The notes: a model not told the origin generated them from the sequence alone. A DNA stretch of 64,000 bases from Saposhnikovia divaricata (GCA_036435485.1 CM071597.1:148487647-148551646); one strand, 5' to 3'. Shown: positions 1-11,792, counted from the first letter of the stretch. A program made the numbers and translations.

Positions 1-543
1 AATTATGTTAATTAAAATAGATTTTTTAAATACCCCTCCTTGTCTACTGTAACGTATTGGTATGGCTTGGGTAACATCACATGACTTGTTATCGTAAAGG
101 GGCTATAGCAACATATTGGTATGGATATGGTAACATCGCATGACTTGTTACCGTAGAGGGGCTATTGCAACATATTGGTATGCTATGGTAACATCATATG
201 ATTGTGTTACCGTAGAGGAAAAATAACATAGCAAATGCAACATATTTTTGCAACATACATGATCATACAAATTTTATTTTTTTTTAACATGGGAACCCGC
301 AGCCGCTACCCTTCGGGTGCGCTCTGGGTAAACCAATGGGCTCACGCAATAGCCTGCAAACCACGTGATCTAAGGCAAACTGCACAAGTGCGACAGGCTC
401 TGCCCAGGATGGCATAATCACAAATCCGCCTCCCATGGGAGTCGAACCTGTGACCAAGAGGTGACATGGTCTCTCTTTAACCAACTGAGACAACCCTTGC
501 GGGCATGATCATACAATTGCCATAGACCATCTATGGTGTAGTG
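1..543. mobile_element. Right-terminal part of a family-D CACTA transposon (cut by window edge)
   Basis: The segment matches the last ~540 bases of element D (ending 43952) and of the tandem units at 44.1-57 kb. It shows three repeats of a subterminal motif (aacatattggtatgg, gttaccgta) and ends at the CACTA-type terminus ctatggtgtagtg at 543. The next bases are cct, which match the cct before the left end of element D at 40972-40974. A SINE sits 25 bases inside the terminus. The left part lies outside the window. Confidence 0.8.
274..503 (-). mobile_element. tRNA-derived SINE, copy 1
   Basis: Read on the minus strand this is a SINE with a tRNA-like head. An A-box-like stretch (gtctcagttggtta) is followed about 35 bases later by a B box (ggttcgactcc), then a ~150-base body and an A-rich tail (T run at 275-285 on the plus strand). 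It is bracketed by a direct repeat catgatcatacaatt (left 258-273 with one extra base, right 504-518), which is a SINE-type target duplication. The same SINE with the same duplication recurs five more times in the window. Confidence 0.8.
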
Positions 544-1016
544 CCTTGAGATATCGAACAGCATGTGAGTCCTTGAGATATCGAATATGCCTTTTTCACA
601 AGTGAAGTCTTTGAGATATCGAATGCTGCTTTTGTTGACTTCTTGAGATATCGAATAGTGACTTTTGACATATGGAATGCTTCACATCACGAAATCCTGA
701 CTTCTCTAATAGTGCAAATTACTTCTCGAATATGTACTTAATCAAATTTCTAAACTCCAAACTTCATCTGTGTTTATTTCTTCAGCCTTGTACTCTAAAC
801 TTGAGGCATGATCTCTGGATCTTCCTTCAAGCATTATTTCATGACAATGATTTGTACAATTACACAGCTAAAATTGGTGCCCTTTACAAGTACATGTTAT
901 AAGAGAAAATCTAACTAAGTGGGTTCCCCAATTAAGGGGTCATGTAAGTAATGGAAAGCATTACAAACAATTAGGCTTGTTATAAGATAGTTACAGACAT
1001 GCCTCTGTGACTAACA
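544..1016 (-). repeat. LTR fragment of a retrotransposon (minus strand)
   Basis: Read on the minus strand, the LTR begins TGTTAGTCACAGAGG at 1016, directly after a polypurine tract (attttgggggagat, 1017-1030). It extends left to 544, where the D-family CACTA element interrupts it. It carries several copies of cttgagatatcgaat. A near-identical copy is at 56784-57256. The remainder of the LTR probably lies left of element D near 40975. The retroelement family is uncertain. Confidence 0.6.
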
Positions 1017-1800
1017 ATCTCCCCCAAAATGTGAGTAAGACACTTAGTCACAATTTCATGTCTAATAACAAGCCTAACATACATGAAGATATAACATTGA
1101 CAAGTACAGGTATGAATCTGATTAAGAATTTGGATACAAGTGCAGCAAGATATAGATGATTTATGAGGGAATATTAGCCATGATCCCTGGACTTCATCCT
1201 TTGAGCTTTGGCTTCTAAATCATCATATCTCTTTGGTTCTTTTTACATTATCATCCATTGCCACTATGAGGCCTTGCACAATCCTTTAGCTCTTAGTTCA
1301 TTTGCCTTAGCTTCAAGAGCAGCTAACTCCTCCTCTTTTTTTCTTAGCTTCTCTTCACTCTCTTTTCTCAGCTTCTCATGGTAGTCTCACTTCATTTTCA
1401 TAAATCTTGCAATTTATATATTCCAAATTCTCTCCACTTCATCTTCATACCTCAGTAGCCTCATGATTCTTTCTAGATCAAATAATTTACCCCAATGTTG
1501 ACACATTCCTTGCTTGAATATTTTCTCTCTCCCATCCGTGTATTTAACCTCCAGACACTCATCAACTATAGCCACATGGTAGCTTTTATGAGCTTGTAGG
1601 AATGCCATTGAATCTCTGCCATAATCCTCATCAAGAGGTGGCAAGTCTAATCCTGGTATATTTGTGAGAGCCTGAGATGTAGATGCTTTCTTATTTTGAA
1701 AGTCTTATGTTTAACCTATTTGTAAACATCGAGAATTCAACTCAATTTGAACAAGAATTTTATAGTAAATAGTATAGATATAGTGTCACACGGATCTCAA
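1017..1800 (-). pseudogene. 3' internal region of an LTR retrotransposon with a coiled-coil ORF remnant
   Basis: The minus-strand internal sequence lies immediately upstream of the polypurine tract and LTR. It holds an open stretch (about 1700-1414) with an acidic patch near DEDYGRDS. After a stop and a frame change, a Glu/Lys/Leu-rich segment (about 1395-1290) looks like a coiled coil (repeated KLRKxxEE, ELAALEAKANEL). The position between pol and the 3' LTR resembles the extra 3' ORF of some Ty1/copia (Sirevirus-like) elements, but that placement is inference. Stops interrupt the frame. The 57257-58038 copy also carries it in broken form. Confidence 0.4.
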
Positions 1801-3000
1801 ATGATTAACTGTCAAAAGAAAGAAGACATAGACAATCTACCGTTTTGATGATATACTACATTAGGAGAAGTTCATTAATTTGATCAAGCGTTAGGGGTGT
1901 AATCAAGATAGTGGATTCTATTTATAGTGACAAGAGGTTTCTACAGTGGCAGAATACAGATTAGAAAGGTTTGAATAATAGGTGAAACAATATCTGAAGA
2001 ACAGTCATTGGGGTTGGCAAAATGATTGTGCAAGTTACAGAAGTGCTAAATTCATTACCACAAGGATTTTACTATCAAATGCAATGGATATGAGGAAAAA
2101 CAAATATCATAAAGAAATGCCAAGTGATATATTCTCAATGCTGGAATCCCGGTTGGAATTGATGTATTTTTTGCTAAGCAAAAATAGTCTGATTTGACCT
2201 CAGGAGACCGTAGCTTAAACCTACATTAACTTTAAGGAAAAAGAATTGTCACAAAGAAACCCCAACTAGAATTGATTTAGTTTTTGCTAAGCAAAAGGAG
2301 TCCGGTTGAGCACCCTCAAGAGACCGCAACTTAGATATTAAGAATTTATTTATATTAATAAATATTTTATTTTTGTTAAAAAATTATATTTATAAATAGA
2401 ATTGCATTAATGCTGAGTTCTACATATCATCTTCATAATATTTTAAACATATCGAGTGCAAAACATATCTTGGTTGAAGATTAAATATGGGTACCAAAAA
2501 TTGTCAAAAAGGCCTTCCTTGGGTTCCCATTAACACAAAATTTTATCCACGTAATTAACAAGGATGGTCAATCATGAAAGATTAGTATTTTTACAATTGG
2601 TTGCCGCAATATAAAGTGTTTAGTACTAGAAATATAGAATGAAGATGGAAGATGTAGCTCATATTACCATATATCCTACAGTAACAAAACCAAACCCTAA
2701 GTCGCATTTCATCCAATATTAATGTTAAGTATGGGCTCAAAAGAATATACTGTTGACAATTCACACATAGACATATATACAATATGTTCAAGATCTTAAG
2801 TATAGTTAATTCAATTCAAACCTTTAAGATGAACATTACCTATTTTTGGGTGACATGCAATGCATAACAACCCACAAGAACACCAATATTGTTGTCCTTT
2901 TCAGATTGCTCTGCACAATGAAACAGTCAATTTTAAGTATTTCTTGCACATATCATTTACTACCTATCCTTTATTCTTTATTCTTATATTTTTTTTTTAT
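1801..3000. other. Unassigned AT-rich sequence
   Basis: No gene or recognisable element was found. Two related stretches at about 2125-2220 and 2245-2330 share gaattgatntantttttgctaagcaaaa and agaccg, a local degenerate duplication of about 100 bases. This is the uninterrupted continuation of the sequence that element E splits at 58041. Confidence 0.4.
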
Positions 3001-4230
3001 TTTTTACAATGGTCTATGTTTCCCTTTACAAATAATATATGCTAAAATAAAATAATCAATGATCTTTTATCATTTATAATTAATATTGCTTTTATTTTCT
3101 TGGAAAACACAATTTTATACTAAACTCACTACAAGACAAACAAGTTCATACAACACCATTCACACAACAGCTAAAAAAATCCCACTCTCACATCTCTCTC
3201 TCCCCAACATCTCACCTAACTCTCACATCTCTCTCTACCCAACATCTCTCTCGCTGCTCACCTCTCCAGACTCTCTCTCACCATCTCCAACTCTCTTTCA
3301 CTGCTCACCTCACCAGCCCTCTCTCTCTACTCACTTCCCTATCTCTATCTAACAAACCATATCCTCCTTGAATAAGAACCATAGTTTTAGTCTTGAAAAA
3401 GATACAAACTAGTTAAAAATAGATTCTTCATTCGGGACAAGACTAGTTAAAAGGAAAGTCTACTTTGACTAGTTTGACCGTTATAAAACCAAACCAAATA
3501 CATCTAGCAAATTTTTTAAAAATTTACCACTTCACTAAAATAGTTATATCTTCACATCCGTATGATTGGAACGTCGAATAAATAATTTTAAAAAATAAAT
3601 TCATCATTCCGGTAAGAGAAGTAGCTAATGCAACGCTTCTACCACGTCAGCAAATGCCAGGTAAGCAAATGTGGGACCCACATCTGCCACGTCAGCAATT
3701 GTGGCCCCACACATGCCACGTCAACATCTATGGGATCTTGCCACGTCATTCATGTGGGCCCCACACTGACACTTCAGCATTGGTGGGCCCTACTCCTGCT
3801 ACGTCAGCATTTAATATAATTAAAAAATTAGCTAATGCAACACTTTAGAACAGCAAATGCAACACTATTGTCACCTAATGCAACGCTTCTGCCATGTCAG
3901 CAAATGCCACATCAGCAAATGTGGGACCCACATCTACCACGTCAGCAATTGTGGGGCCCACACATGCCACATCAGCAAATGCCACGTCAGAACATGTGGG
4001 ACCCACTACTGCCATGTCAGCATTTTTTAAAATTAAAATATGTCTAATGCAACGCCAGCAGTTAGTGTTGCATTATGTGAAACACAGTGGTTAAAATGCA
4101 ACACTAAATTATATGTAATGCAACACCAGTTCAGTTTCTGTTGCATTAGAGCCAAAATTTCATATCTAACGAAACACTTTCAGTGAAACACTTTCTAAAA
4201 GCATTGCATATGAGCACTTATGTCGTAGTG
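3001..4230. mobile_element. E0: end of a family-A CACTA element, left end not found
   Basis: The right terminus at 4230 reads catatgagcacttatgtcgtagtg and is followed by ata, the same three bases that flank element A. Its subterminal region (3628-4230) and a single satellite-type unit (about 3390-3610) match element A in inverted orientation. A CT-rich stretch lies at 3180-3350. No matching left terminus with cactac was recognised, so the left boundary given here is arbitrary and the element is probably truncated. It interrupts the last recognisable exon of the minus-strand RPA1-like gene. Confidence 0.55.
3628..4030. repeat. Subterminal repeat cluster of E0 (ACGT and GGGCCCAC motifs)
   Basis: Dense short repeats: gccacgtcagca, gtgggacccaca, gtggggcccaca and aatgcaacgc. 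These match the motifs at 4980-5290 and 12550-12860 of element A in the opposite orientation. In CACTA elements such arrays are the expected transposase-binding subterminal repeats. The ACGT core and TGGGCC sequences also resemble bZIP and TCP (site II) promoter elements, which is inference. Short open frames across the cluster are low-complexity by-products. Confidence 0.7.
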
Positions 4231-4869
4231 ATATAAGATAAACGCAGCTATACCAGTAGAATCTCCAGTAATCAAACGTATCCTAAACCTTTTTAACAGA
4301 ACCAAGCATGTATATGGATGATTATTCTTACATAATAATAATATAACTTACATTTGTATAACAGAGACATATTTGATTACCTCTTTTCAGGGAATGGAAT
4401 ATTTCGTTTACAGTCCTCACATCTAAATTTTCCTTCAATCATATCAATTTCCGTTTGGCAACTGCTGCAAGCATCATTGTTCCAGTCTTTCATTTCTTTC
4501 ACTGAACTAACAGTCACTTGGCACATAACTGGTTTCTACATTTTAGCTATAAAAGAATAAATTTCAACAAATGCATAATAGAGAGACACATAAAAGACAC
4601 ACACATAATCATCCATAAGAGAACGCAAACAATACCAGAATGTAAGACTCATCCAGTGTTCGCAGTTGAGCAATGGTGAAGATACTTGCTCTTTCTGGTT
4701 CTCCAATAACCGGCTGATCCAGATTGAATTCTGGTATAATGGACCTAAGCATTGAACGAATTGATGATACCTTCCATCAGTAAGAGTAAACCTGATGCAA
4801 TGCTGGTCAACCTCCTTTTGATATATTCTATTTCTAAGAATATCCTTATCTTTCAGCACACCAATAATA
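4231..4869 (-). pseudogene. RPA1-like (replication protein A large subunit family) gene, 3' exons
   Basis: Minus-strand exons continue the gene whose 5' exons lie at 13085-13715 on the other side of element A. The exon at 4869-4771 begins D-I-I-G-V-L and ends FTLTDGR before a gtatca donor. The exon at 4744-4636 contains ERASIFTIAQLRTLDESY. The exon at 4528-4381 carries the zinc-finger signature CSSC...CEDC typical of the RPA1 C-terminal domain. The exon at 4282-4231 (RIRLITGDSTGIAAFILY) matches the OB strand that follows the zinc finger. The last exon is cut by E0. RPA1-family proteins bind single-stranded DNA through OB folds; plants have many short RPA1-like copies, some associated with Helitrons. 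The two insertions make this a broken gene. Confidence 0.7.
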
Positions 4870-5335
4870 CACTACGCCATAAATGCTCATATGCAACGCT
4901 TTTAGAAAGTGTTTCACTGAAAGTGTTTCGTTAGGTATGAAATTTTGGCTCTAATGAAACAGAACTTGAACTGGTGTTGCATTATACATAATTGTGGGGC
5001 CCACATTTGCTGACGTGGCAGAAGCGTTGCATTAGGTGAAAAAGGCGTTGCATTCACTATTTAAAAGCGTTGCATTATTTTTTTTTTTAATTTTAATAAA
5101 TGCTGACGTGGTAGTTGTGGGACCCGCTAGGGTGACGTGGCAGTATGGGGCCCACAAGGGTGACGTGGCAGGAGGCCCAGAGTTGCTGATGTGGCAAGTG
5201 TGGGCCCCACAATTGCTGACGTGGCAGATGTGGGACCCATAGTTGCTGACGTGGCATTCGCTAACATGGCAGAAGCGTTGCATTAGGTGACAACAGTATT
5301 GCATTTGCTGTTTTGAAGTGTTGCATTAACTACTT
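4870..5335. repeat. Left subterminal repeats of element A
   Basis: Repeated gcgttgcatta and tgacgtggca motifs interspersed with gtggggcccaca-type palindromes. The same motifs occur at the right end of the element. Presumed transposase-binding region by analogy with En/Spm. Confidence 0.75.
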
Positions 5336-8300
5336 CTCTTACCGGAATGATGAAACTATTTTTTAAATTTTTTTTCGACGTTCCAATCATACGGATGTCA
5401 AGATATAATGATTTTAGTGAAGTGGTAAATTTTTAAAAAATTTGCTAGATGTATTTGGTTTGGTTTTATAACGGTCAAACCGGTCAAAGTAGAATTTCCT
5501 TTTAACTAGTCTTGTCCCGAATGATGAATCTATTTTTTAAAATTTTTTATTCGACGTTCCAATCATACGGATGTCAAGTTATAACGATTTTAGTGAAGTG
5601 GTGAATTTTTAAAAAAATTCTACATGTATTTTGTTTGGTTTTATAACGGTCAAACCGGTCAAAGTAGAATTTCCTTTTAACTAGTCTTGTCCCGAATGAT
5701 GAAACTATTTTTTTAATTTTTTTTTTCGACGTTCCAATCGTACGGATGTCAAGATACGACGATTTTAGTGAAGCGGTAAATTTTTAAAAAAAATTCTAGA
5801 TGTATTTGGTTTGGTTTTATAACGGTCAAACCGGTCAATGTAGACTTTCCTTTTAACTAGTCTTGTCCCGAATGATGAATCTATTTTTTTAAAAAAAAAA
5901 TCGACGTTCCAATCGTACGGATGTCAAGATATAACGATTTTAGTGAAGTGGTAAATTTTTAAAAAATTTGCTAGATGTATTTGGTTTGGTTTTATAACGG
6001 TCAAACCGGTCAAAGTAGACTTTCCTTTTAACTAGTCTTGTTCCGAATGATGAATCTATTTTTTTTAATTATTTTTTCAATATTCCAATCGTACGGATGG
6101 CAAGATATAACAATTTTAGTGAATTGGTAAATTTTTAAAAAAATTTGCTAGATGTATTTGGTTTGGTTTTATAAAGGTCCAACCGGTTAAAGTAGACTTT
6201 CCTTTTAACTTGTCTTGTCCCGAATGATGAATCTATTTTTTTTAAATTATTTTTTCAACATCCTAAACATACGGATGACAAGATATAACGATTTTAATGA
6301 TGTGGTAATTTTTTTAAAAATTTGCTAGATGTTTTTGGTTTGGTTTTATAGCGGTCAAACCGATCAAAGTAGACTTTCCTTTTAACTTGGCTTGTCCCGA
6401 ATGATGAATCTATTTTTTTAAATTATTTTTTCGATGTTCCAAACATACGGATGTCAGGATCTAACGATTTTAGTGAAGTGATAAATTTTTAAAAAATTTG
6501 CTAGATGTATTTGGTTTGGTTTTATAACGGTCAAACCGGTCAATGTAGGCTTTCCTTTTAACAAGTCTTGTCCCGAATAATGAATCTATTTTTAAAAAAA
6601 AACAAAAATTCGATGTTCCAATCATACGGATGTCAAGATATAACGATTTTAGTGAAGTGGTAAATTTTTAAAAAATTTGCTAGATGTATTTGGTTTGGTT
6701 TTATAATGGTCAAACCGGTCAAAGTTGACTTTCCTTTTAACTAGTCTTGTCCCGAATGATGAAACTATTTTTTTTAATTTTTTTTCAACGTTCCAATCGT
6801 ACGGATGTCAAGATACGACGATTTTAGTGAAGCGGTAAATTTTTAAAAAATTTGCTAGATGTATTTGGTTTGGTTTTATAACGGTCAAACCGGTCAATGT
6901 AGACTTTCCTTTTAACTAGTCTTGTCCCGAATGATGAATCTATTTTTTTTAAAAACAAAATTCGACGTTCCAATCGTAAGGATGTCAATATATAACAATT
7001 TTAATGAAGTGGTAAATTTTTAAAAAATTTGCTAGATGTATTTTGTTTGGTTTTATAACGGTCAAACCGGTCAAAGTAGACTTCCTTTTAACTTGTCTTG
7101 TTTCGAATGATGAATCTATTTTTTTTAGTTATTTTTTCAACGTTCCAATCGTACGGATGGCAAGATATAACAATTTTAGTGAAGTGGTAAATTTTTAAAA
7201 AATTCGCTAGATGTATTTGGTTTGGTTTTATAACGGTCCAACCGGTTAAAGTAGACTTTCCTTTTAACTTGTCTTGTCCCGAATGATGAATCTATTTTTT
7301 TTAAATTATTTTTTCAACATCCTAAACATACGGATGACAAGATATAACGATTTTAATGATGTGGTAATTTTTTTAAAAATTTGCTAGATGTTTTTGGTTT
7401 GGTTTTATAGCGGTCAAACCGATCAAAGTAGACTTTCCTTTTAACTTGGCTTGTCCCGAATGATGAATCTATTTTTTTAAATTATTTTTTCGATGTTCCA
7501 AACATACGGATGTCAGGATCTAACGATTTTAGTGAAGTGATAAATTTTTAAAAAATTTGCTAGATGTATTTGGTTTGGTTTTATAACGGTCAAACCGGTC
7601 AATGTAGGCTTTCCTTTTAACAAGTCTTGTCCCGAATAATGAATCTATTTTAAAAAAAAAAAAAATTCGATGTTCCAATCATACGGATGTCAAGATATAA
7701 CGATTTTAGTGAAGTGGTAAATTTTTAAAAAATTTGCTAGATGTATTTGGTTTGGTTTTATAATGGTCAAACCGGTCAAAGTTGACTTTCCTTTTAACTA
7801 GTCTTGTCCCGAATGATGAAACTATTTTTTTTAATTTTTTTTTCAACGTTCCAATCATACGGATGTCAAGATACGACGATTTTAGTGAAGCGGTAAATTT
7901 TTAAAAAATTTGCTAGATGTATTTGGTTTGGTTTTATAACGGTCAAACCGGTCAATGTAGACTTTCCTTTTAACTAGTCTTGTCCCGAATGATGAATCTA
8001 TTTTTTTTAAAAACAAAATTCGACGTTCCAATCGTAAGGATGTCAATATATAACAATTTTAATGAAGTGGTAAATTTTTAAAAAATTTGCTAGATGTATT
8101 TTGTTTGGTTTTATAACGGTCAAACCGGTCAAAGTAGACTTCCTTTTAACTTGTCTTGTTTCGAATGATGAATCTATTTTTTTTAGTTATTTTTTCAACG
8201 TTCCAATCGTACGGATGGCAAGATATAACGATTTTAGTGAAGTGGTAAATTTTTAAAAAATTTGCTAGATGTATTTGGTTTGGTTTTATAACGGTCCAAC

Positions 8301-8890
8301 CGGTCAAAGTAGACTTTCCTTTTAACTTGTCTTGTCCCGAATGATGAATCTATTTTTTTAAATTATTTTTTCAACATCCTAAACGTACGGATGACAAGAT
8401 ATAACGATTTTAATTATGTGTTAATTTTTTTAAAAATTTGCTAGATGTTTTTTATTTGGTTTTATAGCGGTCAAACTGGTCAAAGTAGACTTTCCTTTTA
8501 ACTTGTCTTGTCCCGAATGATGAATCTATTTTTCTAAATTATTTTTTCGATGTTCCAAACATACGGATGTCAATATCTAACGATTTTAGTGAAGTGATAA
8601 ATTTTTAAAAAATTTGCTAGATGTATTTGCTTTGGTTTTATAATGGTCAAACCGGTCAAAGTAGACTTTCCTTTTAACTTGTCTTGTCCCGAATGATGAA
8701 TCTATTTTTTTAAAATATTTTTTCGATGTTCCAAATATACGGATGTCAAGATCTAACGATTTTAGTGATGGGGTAATGTTTTAGAAAATTTACTAGATGT
8801 GTTTGATTTTGTTTTATAACGGTCAAACCGGTCAAAGTAGACTTTCCTTTTAACTTGTCTTGTCCCGAATGATGAATCTTTTTTTTAAAA
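5336..8890 (+). repeat. Satellite-like tandem array in element A, ~176-bp unit, about 20 copies
   Basis: Successive copies of cttgtcccgaatgatgaa start at 5511, 5686, 5862, 6037, 6214, 6391, 6567, 6746 and 6921, giving a spacing of 175-179 bases. Each unit contains cgacgttccaatcgtacggatgtcaa (given in parts: tcgacgttccaatc, then gtacggatgtcaag), acgattttagtgaagtgg, tttgctagatgtatttgg and ggtcaaaccggtcaaagtag. A six-unit higher-order repeat is visible: the variant with cttgtt[t/c]cgaatg starts at 6037, 7099 and 8157, about 1.06 kb apart. One isolated inverted unit lies in E0 at about 3390-3610. Confidence 0.9.
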
Positions 8891-9029
8891 TATGGGGAGA
8901 CAACTAATTTAAATCTATACATTTTAAAAATTGAATACATAAAATAAAAGTAATATATATTTTTTAATAATTTTGATATGAAAATTGTAAAAAGAATATA
9001 ATATTTATTTATACATGTGTGTGTGAAGT

Positions 9030-9460
9030 GCACAACTCATGGCTAAGCGGGAGATGAAAAATCAAAAGGACCGCTCAAGTTTTTTAACCCGCACAAAATC
9101 CCTCTCTGGTCTCTTTATCTTTCCCTCTTCGTCTTTCTTAACCTAATACTCTCTCCTATCAAAAACACTCTCTCTCAAAATTCATAATACGCAAATGAAA
9201 ATAATTACTAAATCAACGATTTAGGGGTTCAATTAGTAAATCCATAACACTCTCTCTCTTTAGGGGTTCGATTAGTGGTTCAATTTGTTGTTTGATTTAG
9301 GGGTTTTCTTGATTTAGGGGTTCAACCTGCAATGGGCTCCAATTAGGGTTTCAGCTTCAGTTTGGGTTTTAATCGAGTTCAAGCTTTGATTTGAGTTCAA
9401 CGATTTGGGTGATTTAGAGATTCATTCTTTGATTTTCAGGTAATACTCTCTCTCTTTCTC
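9030..9460 (+). promoter_or_regulatory. Leader-like CT-rich region upstream of the captured mannanase
   Basis: Between the satellite array and the mannanase exons is a stretch with repeated ctctctct and gatttaggggttcaatt, typical of plant 5' untranslated leaders, ending ttttcaggtaata. Comparable CT-rich leaders occur in elements C (51530-52020) and E (60480-60720). No TATA box could be assigned with confidence. That it drives transcription of the captured exons is inference. Confidence 0.4.
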
Positions 9461-9826
9461 TTTCTCTCTCACACATACACACTCGCACGCTCATGTTTAT
9501 CGTGTAATTCAACCTCTCATTTGGTTTTAACTTCGTGTCTTACAGTTAGATTTGGAAGTTGTGGGTCTTGGCTACTCGGTCTAGTTTGCCACCCGTTACT
9601 TACTCTTTAACGTATAAATTTGAATCTGTAAGTAAGCTCTCCCATTTTCTTTACTTATGCTGACAAGTAATATGTACATATTACTTAAGGTATAAATTTG
9701 AATCTGTAAGTAAGCTCTCCCATTTGCTATAATTTAATACCTATATGCACTTTACATTTTCTTTTTTTGGTATTTATGGTGGGAAATCCATTGATTATTC
9801 TTAATTTGTATGTCTTTCTCTTGCAG
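9461..9826. other. Intron-like sequence before the first mannanase exon
   Basis: No coding signal. The phrase taaatttgaatctgtaagtaagctctcccatt occurs twice (from about 9615 and 9692), a short local duplication. It ends in a good 3' splice site (ctcttgcag, 9818-9826). The N-terminal exons of the mannanase are absent here. Confidence 0.4.
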
Positions 9827-10990
9827 ACTATTCTTAGCAGATGTAACACCATCACTGGAGTTGTTTACAAGAATGATCCAACCATCATGGCCTGGGAGCT
9901 TATGAATGAGCCCAGATGCACTTCGGATTCATCAGGCCAGACCATTCAGGTTTTCAGCTCTTCAGAACTGACCGTTAATCCATAGTAGATGCACTTTTTT
10001 TTAAGTTAATTACTCAAGTATCAATGTTTGTCTTTTTGTGGTCTGCGCAATGCCACATGTGTTTTTAGCTTAAGTTTTCTGGGTGCTAGATTGATTATAT
10101 CTTTTTTGTCGCTAAATAAATGTTCAATTAGGCAATATGACATTTACGATTAGAGAAAGTAAACCTAGTTTCTTGTATGGCAGGCCTAGATAAAGGAAAT
10201 GGCTTCTCATGTGAAGTCAATAGACAAAAATCATTTGCTTGAAGCTGGTTTAGAAGGATTTTACGGGAAAACAACACCTCATAATAAGATACTTAATCCA
10301 GGATTCAATATTGAAACTGACTTCATCGCCAACAATCAGATTCCTGGAATTGATTTCGCCACTACTCATTCTTACCCTGATCAATGGTAATCACAGGAAG
10401 AGATATAACTATACCAATTTAGTTTAGTGGTTTTTTTAGCAGAAAATGTTGATCTTTTATAGAAGATTCAGTTATCTGTCAGGACCATATGATGCTTACA
10501 CAATGTTATTCTTTGGTATTTTTGCATGATCAGGTTATCCAACTCGAATGACCAAAATCAACTTGCTTTCTTGAACCGTTGGCTTGACATCCACATTCAT
10601 GATGCACAATACGCTCTTCGGAAGCCATTACTAATTGCGGAATTTGGAAAGTCTTCAAAAGATTCAGGCTTCAGCTCCTATCAAAGAGTCCTTTTGTTCA
10701 ACACTGTTTACCAGAAGGTATATGCATCAGCCAAGCGCGGTGGTTCAGCTGCTGGAGGTCTGTTCTGGCAACTACTAACAGAAGGTATGGACACATTTAG
10801 GGATGGGTATGATGTAATCCTGAGCCAGAGTCCCTCATCTGCAAATATGATTAGCCAACAGTGTCACAAACTTTCTGAAATTAGGAAAATATATGCAAGA
10901 ATGGCCAACATTGATAGGTGGAAAAGGGCAAGGGATGCTAGGAGGGCTGAGTGGTTGGCTAGAAACAAGGGCAAGCGTATTGGGAACTAA
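9827..10990 (+). pseudogene. Mannan endo-1,4-beta-mannosidase fragment (GH5, MAN7-like), captured by element A
   Basis: Three exons read through conventional splice sites: 9827-9949, 10184-10386 and 10534-10990. Exon 1 carries the acid/base motif ELMNEP and exon 3 the nucleophile motif IAEFG, so both catalytic glutamates of the glycoside hydrolase 5 fold are present. The C-terminus (RKIYARM, then a basic tail ending GKRIGN) resembles plant MAN7-type enzymes, which are normally secreted and cut beta-1,4-mannan in cell walls. The N-terminal part (signal peptide and first barrel strands) is missing. The second codon of exon 2 is TAG (10187-10189) where the family has a conserved Trp, a single-base nonsense change. 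It is therefore a truncated pseudogene. Confidence 0.85.
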
Positions 10991-11792
10991 AGAAATAGGA
11001 TTTGTTGCATTCTTATCATATCATATTCTTTTTTGGCATTTGTTCAGTAGAAGGTTGTTTTCCTGTGTGGTCGCTTGAAAGTTACCTTCTCTTTTTTGAG
11101 ATGAACACTCGTAGTTCGTCCAGGAAGGGAAAAATATATATATACCCTAATGGTTTTGTAACATGTTCCCTCAACAAAAGATTTAAAACAACACGTGATG
11201 CTTGTTTTCTTAAGTTTAGTTTTGGTAGTAAGGCTCTGTTTTCGGAACTGTAATTTATAGAACTGTAATTTTTTTTTTCTAACATTAGTGTCAGTTAAGT
11301 GTCTGATTGTTTCTCTTTTTTGTTGATACCTGCTCTTACATTATGAATGTAAGTTACATATGTTAATATTGCTTTTTATAATTTATTTCAGGTTGGTTGG
11401 TGGCTTGGGGTTTCTGAATGTAAGTCATACTTGTTTACAGTTCACTTCTCTCTAGTTTGAAAGTTCATACATTTTATGTACTGCCTTGTTGGAATGCGTA
11501 GAGACTGTGGGATCACTTCTAATTCACATAAATACACATATGTATATTAGATAGAAAATAGCTCACGTAAAGAAACTAAAAGGAAGTGAGCTGATACGAT
11601 GTCCATAATCTTATAAACAGCTTTGCTTATTTATTTGTTGAATTTCATGACACGGTGAATTTTGGTAGAGTAGGCTGTACCATCGACTGGTTATAGATTT
11701 ATAGGAACTTTGTTATGTCATGCTTTCGAGGTATTTATTGTATTAGTTGTATTATTGTTCTTGTAATTAATCGGACTTGCTTTCTTTTACAG
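10991..11792. other. Post-mannanase sequence of element A, no gene recognised
   Basis: This is 3'-UTR-like and intron-like sequence. T-rich stretches and a possible splice acceptor near 11391 (tttcaggttgg) are visible, but no coding segment was recognised. Confidence 0.3.

Noticed and set aside
3121..3140. actcactacaagacaaac as the left end of E0
   Set aside because: It starts like a CACTA terminus but does not match the right terminus of E0 beyond cactac, and the preceding bases do not give the expected ATA.
3628..4094. Open frames across 3628-4094 with repeated His/Cys/Thr-rich words
   Set aside because: They are read-through of short subterminal transposon repeats in several frames; the same happens at 5032-5304, 12535-12792 and 58259-58658.
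5336..8890. CRISPR-like regular array
   Set aside because: The unit is about 176 bp with the whole monomer conserved and no unique spacers, in a plant transposon; it is a satellite-type tandem repeat.
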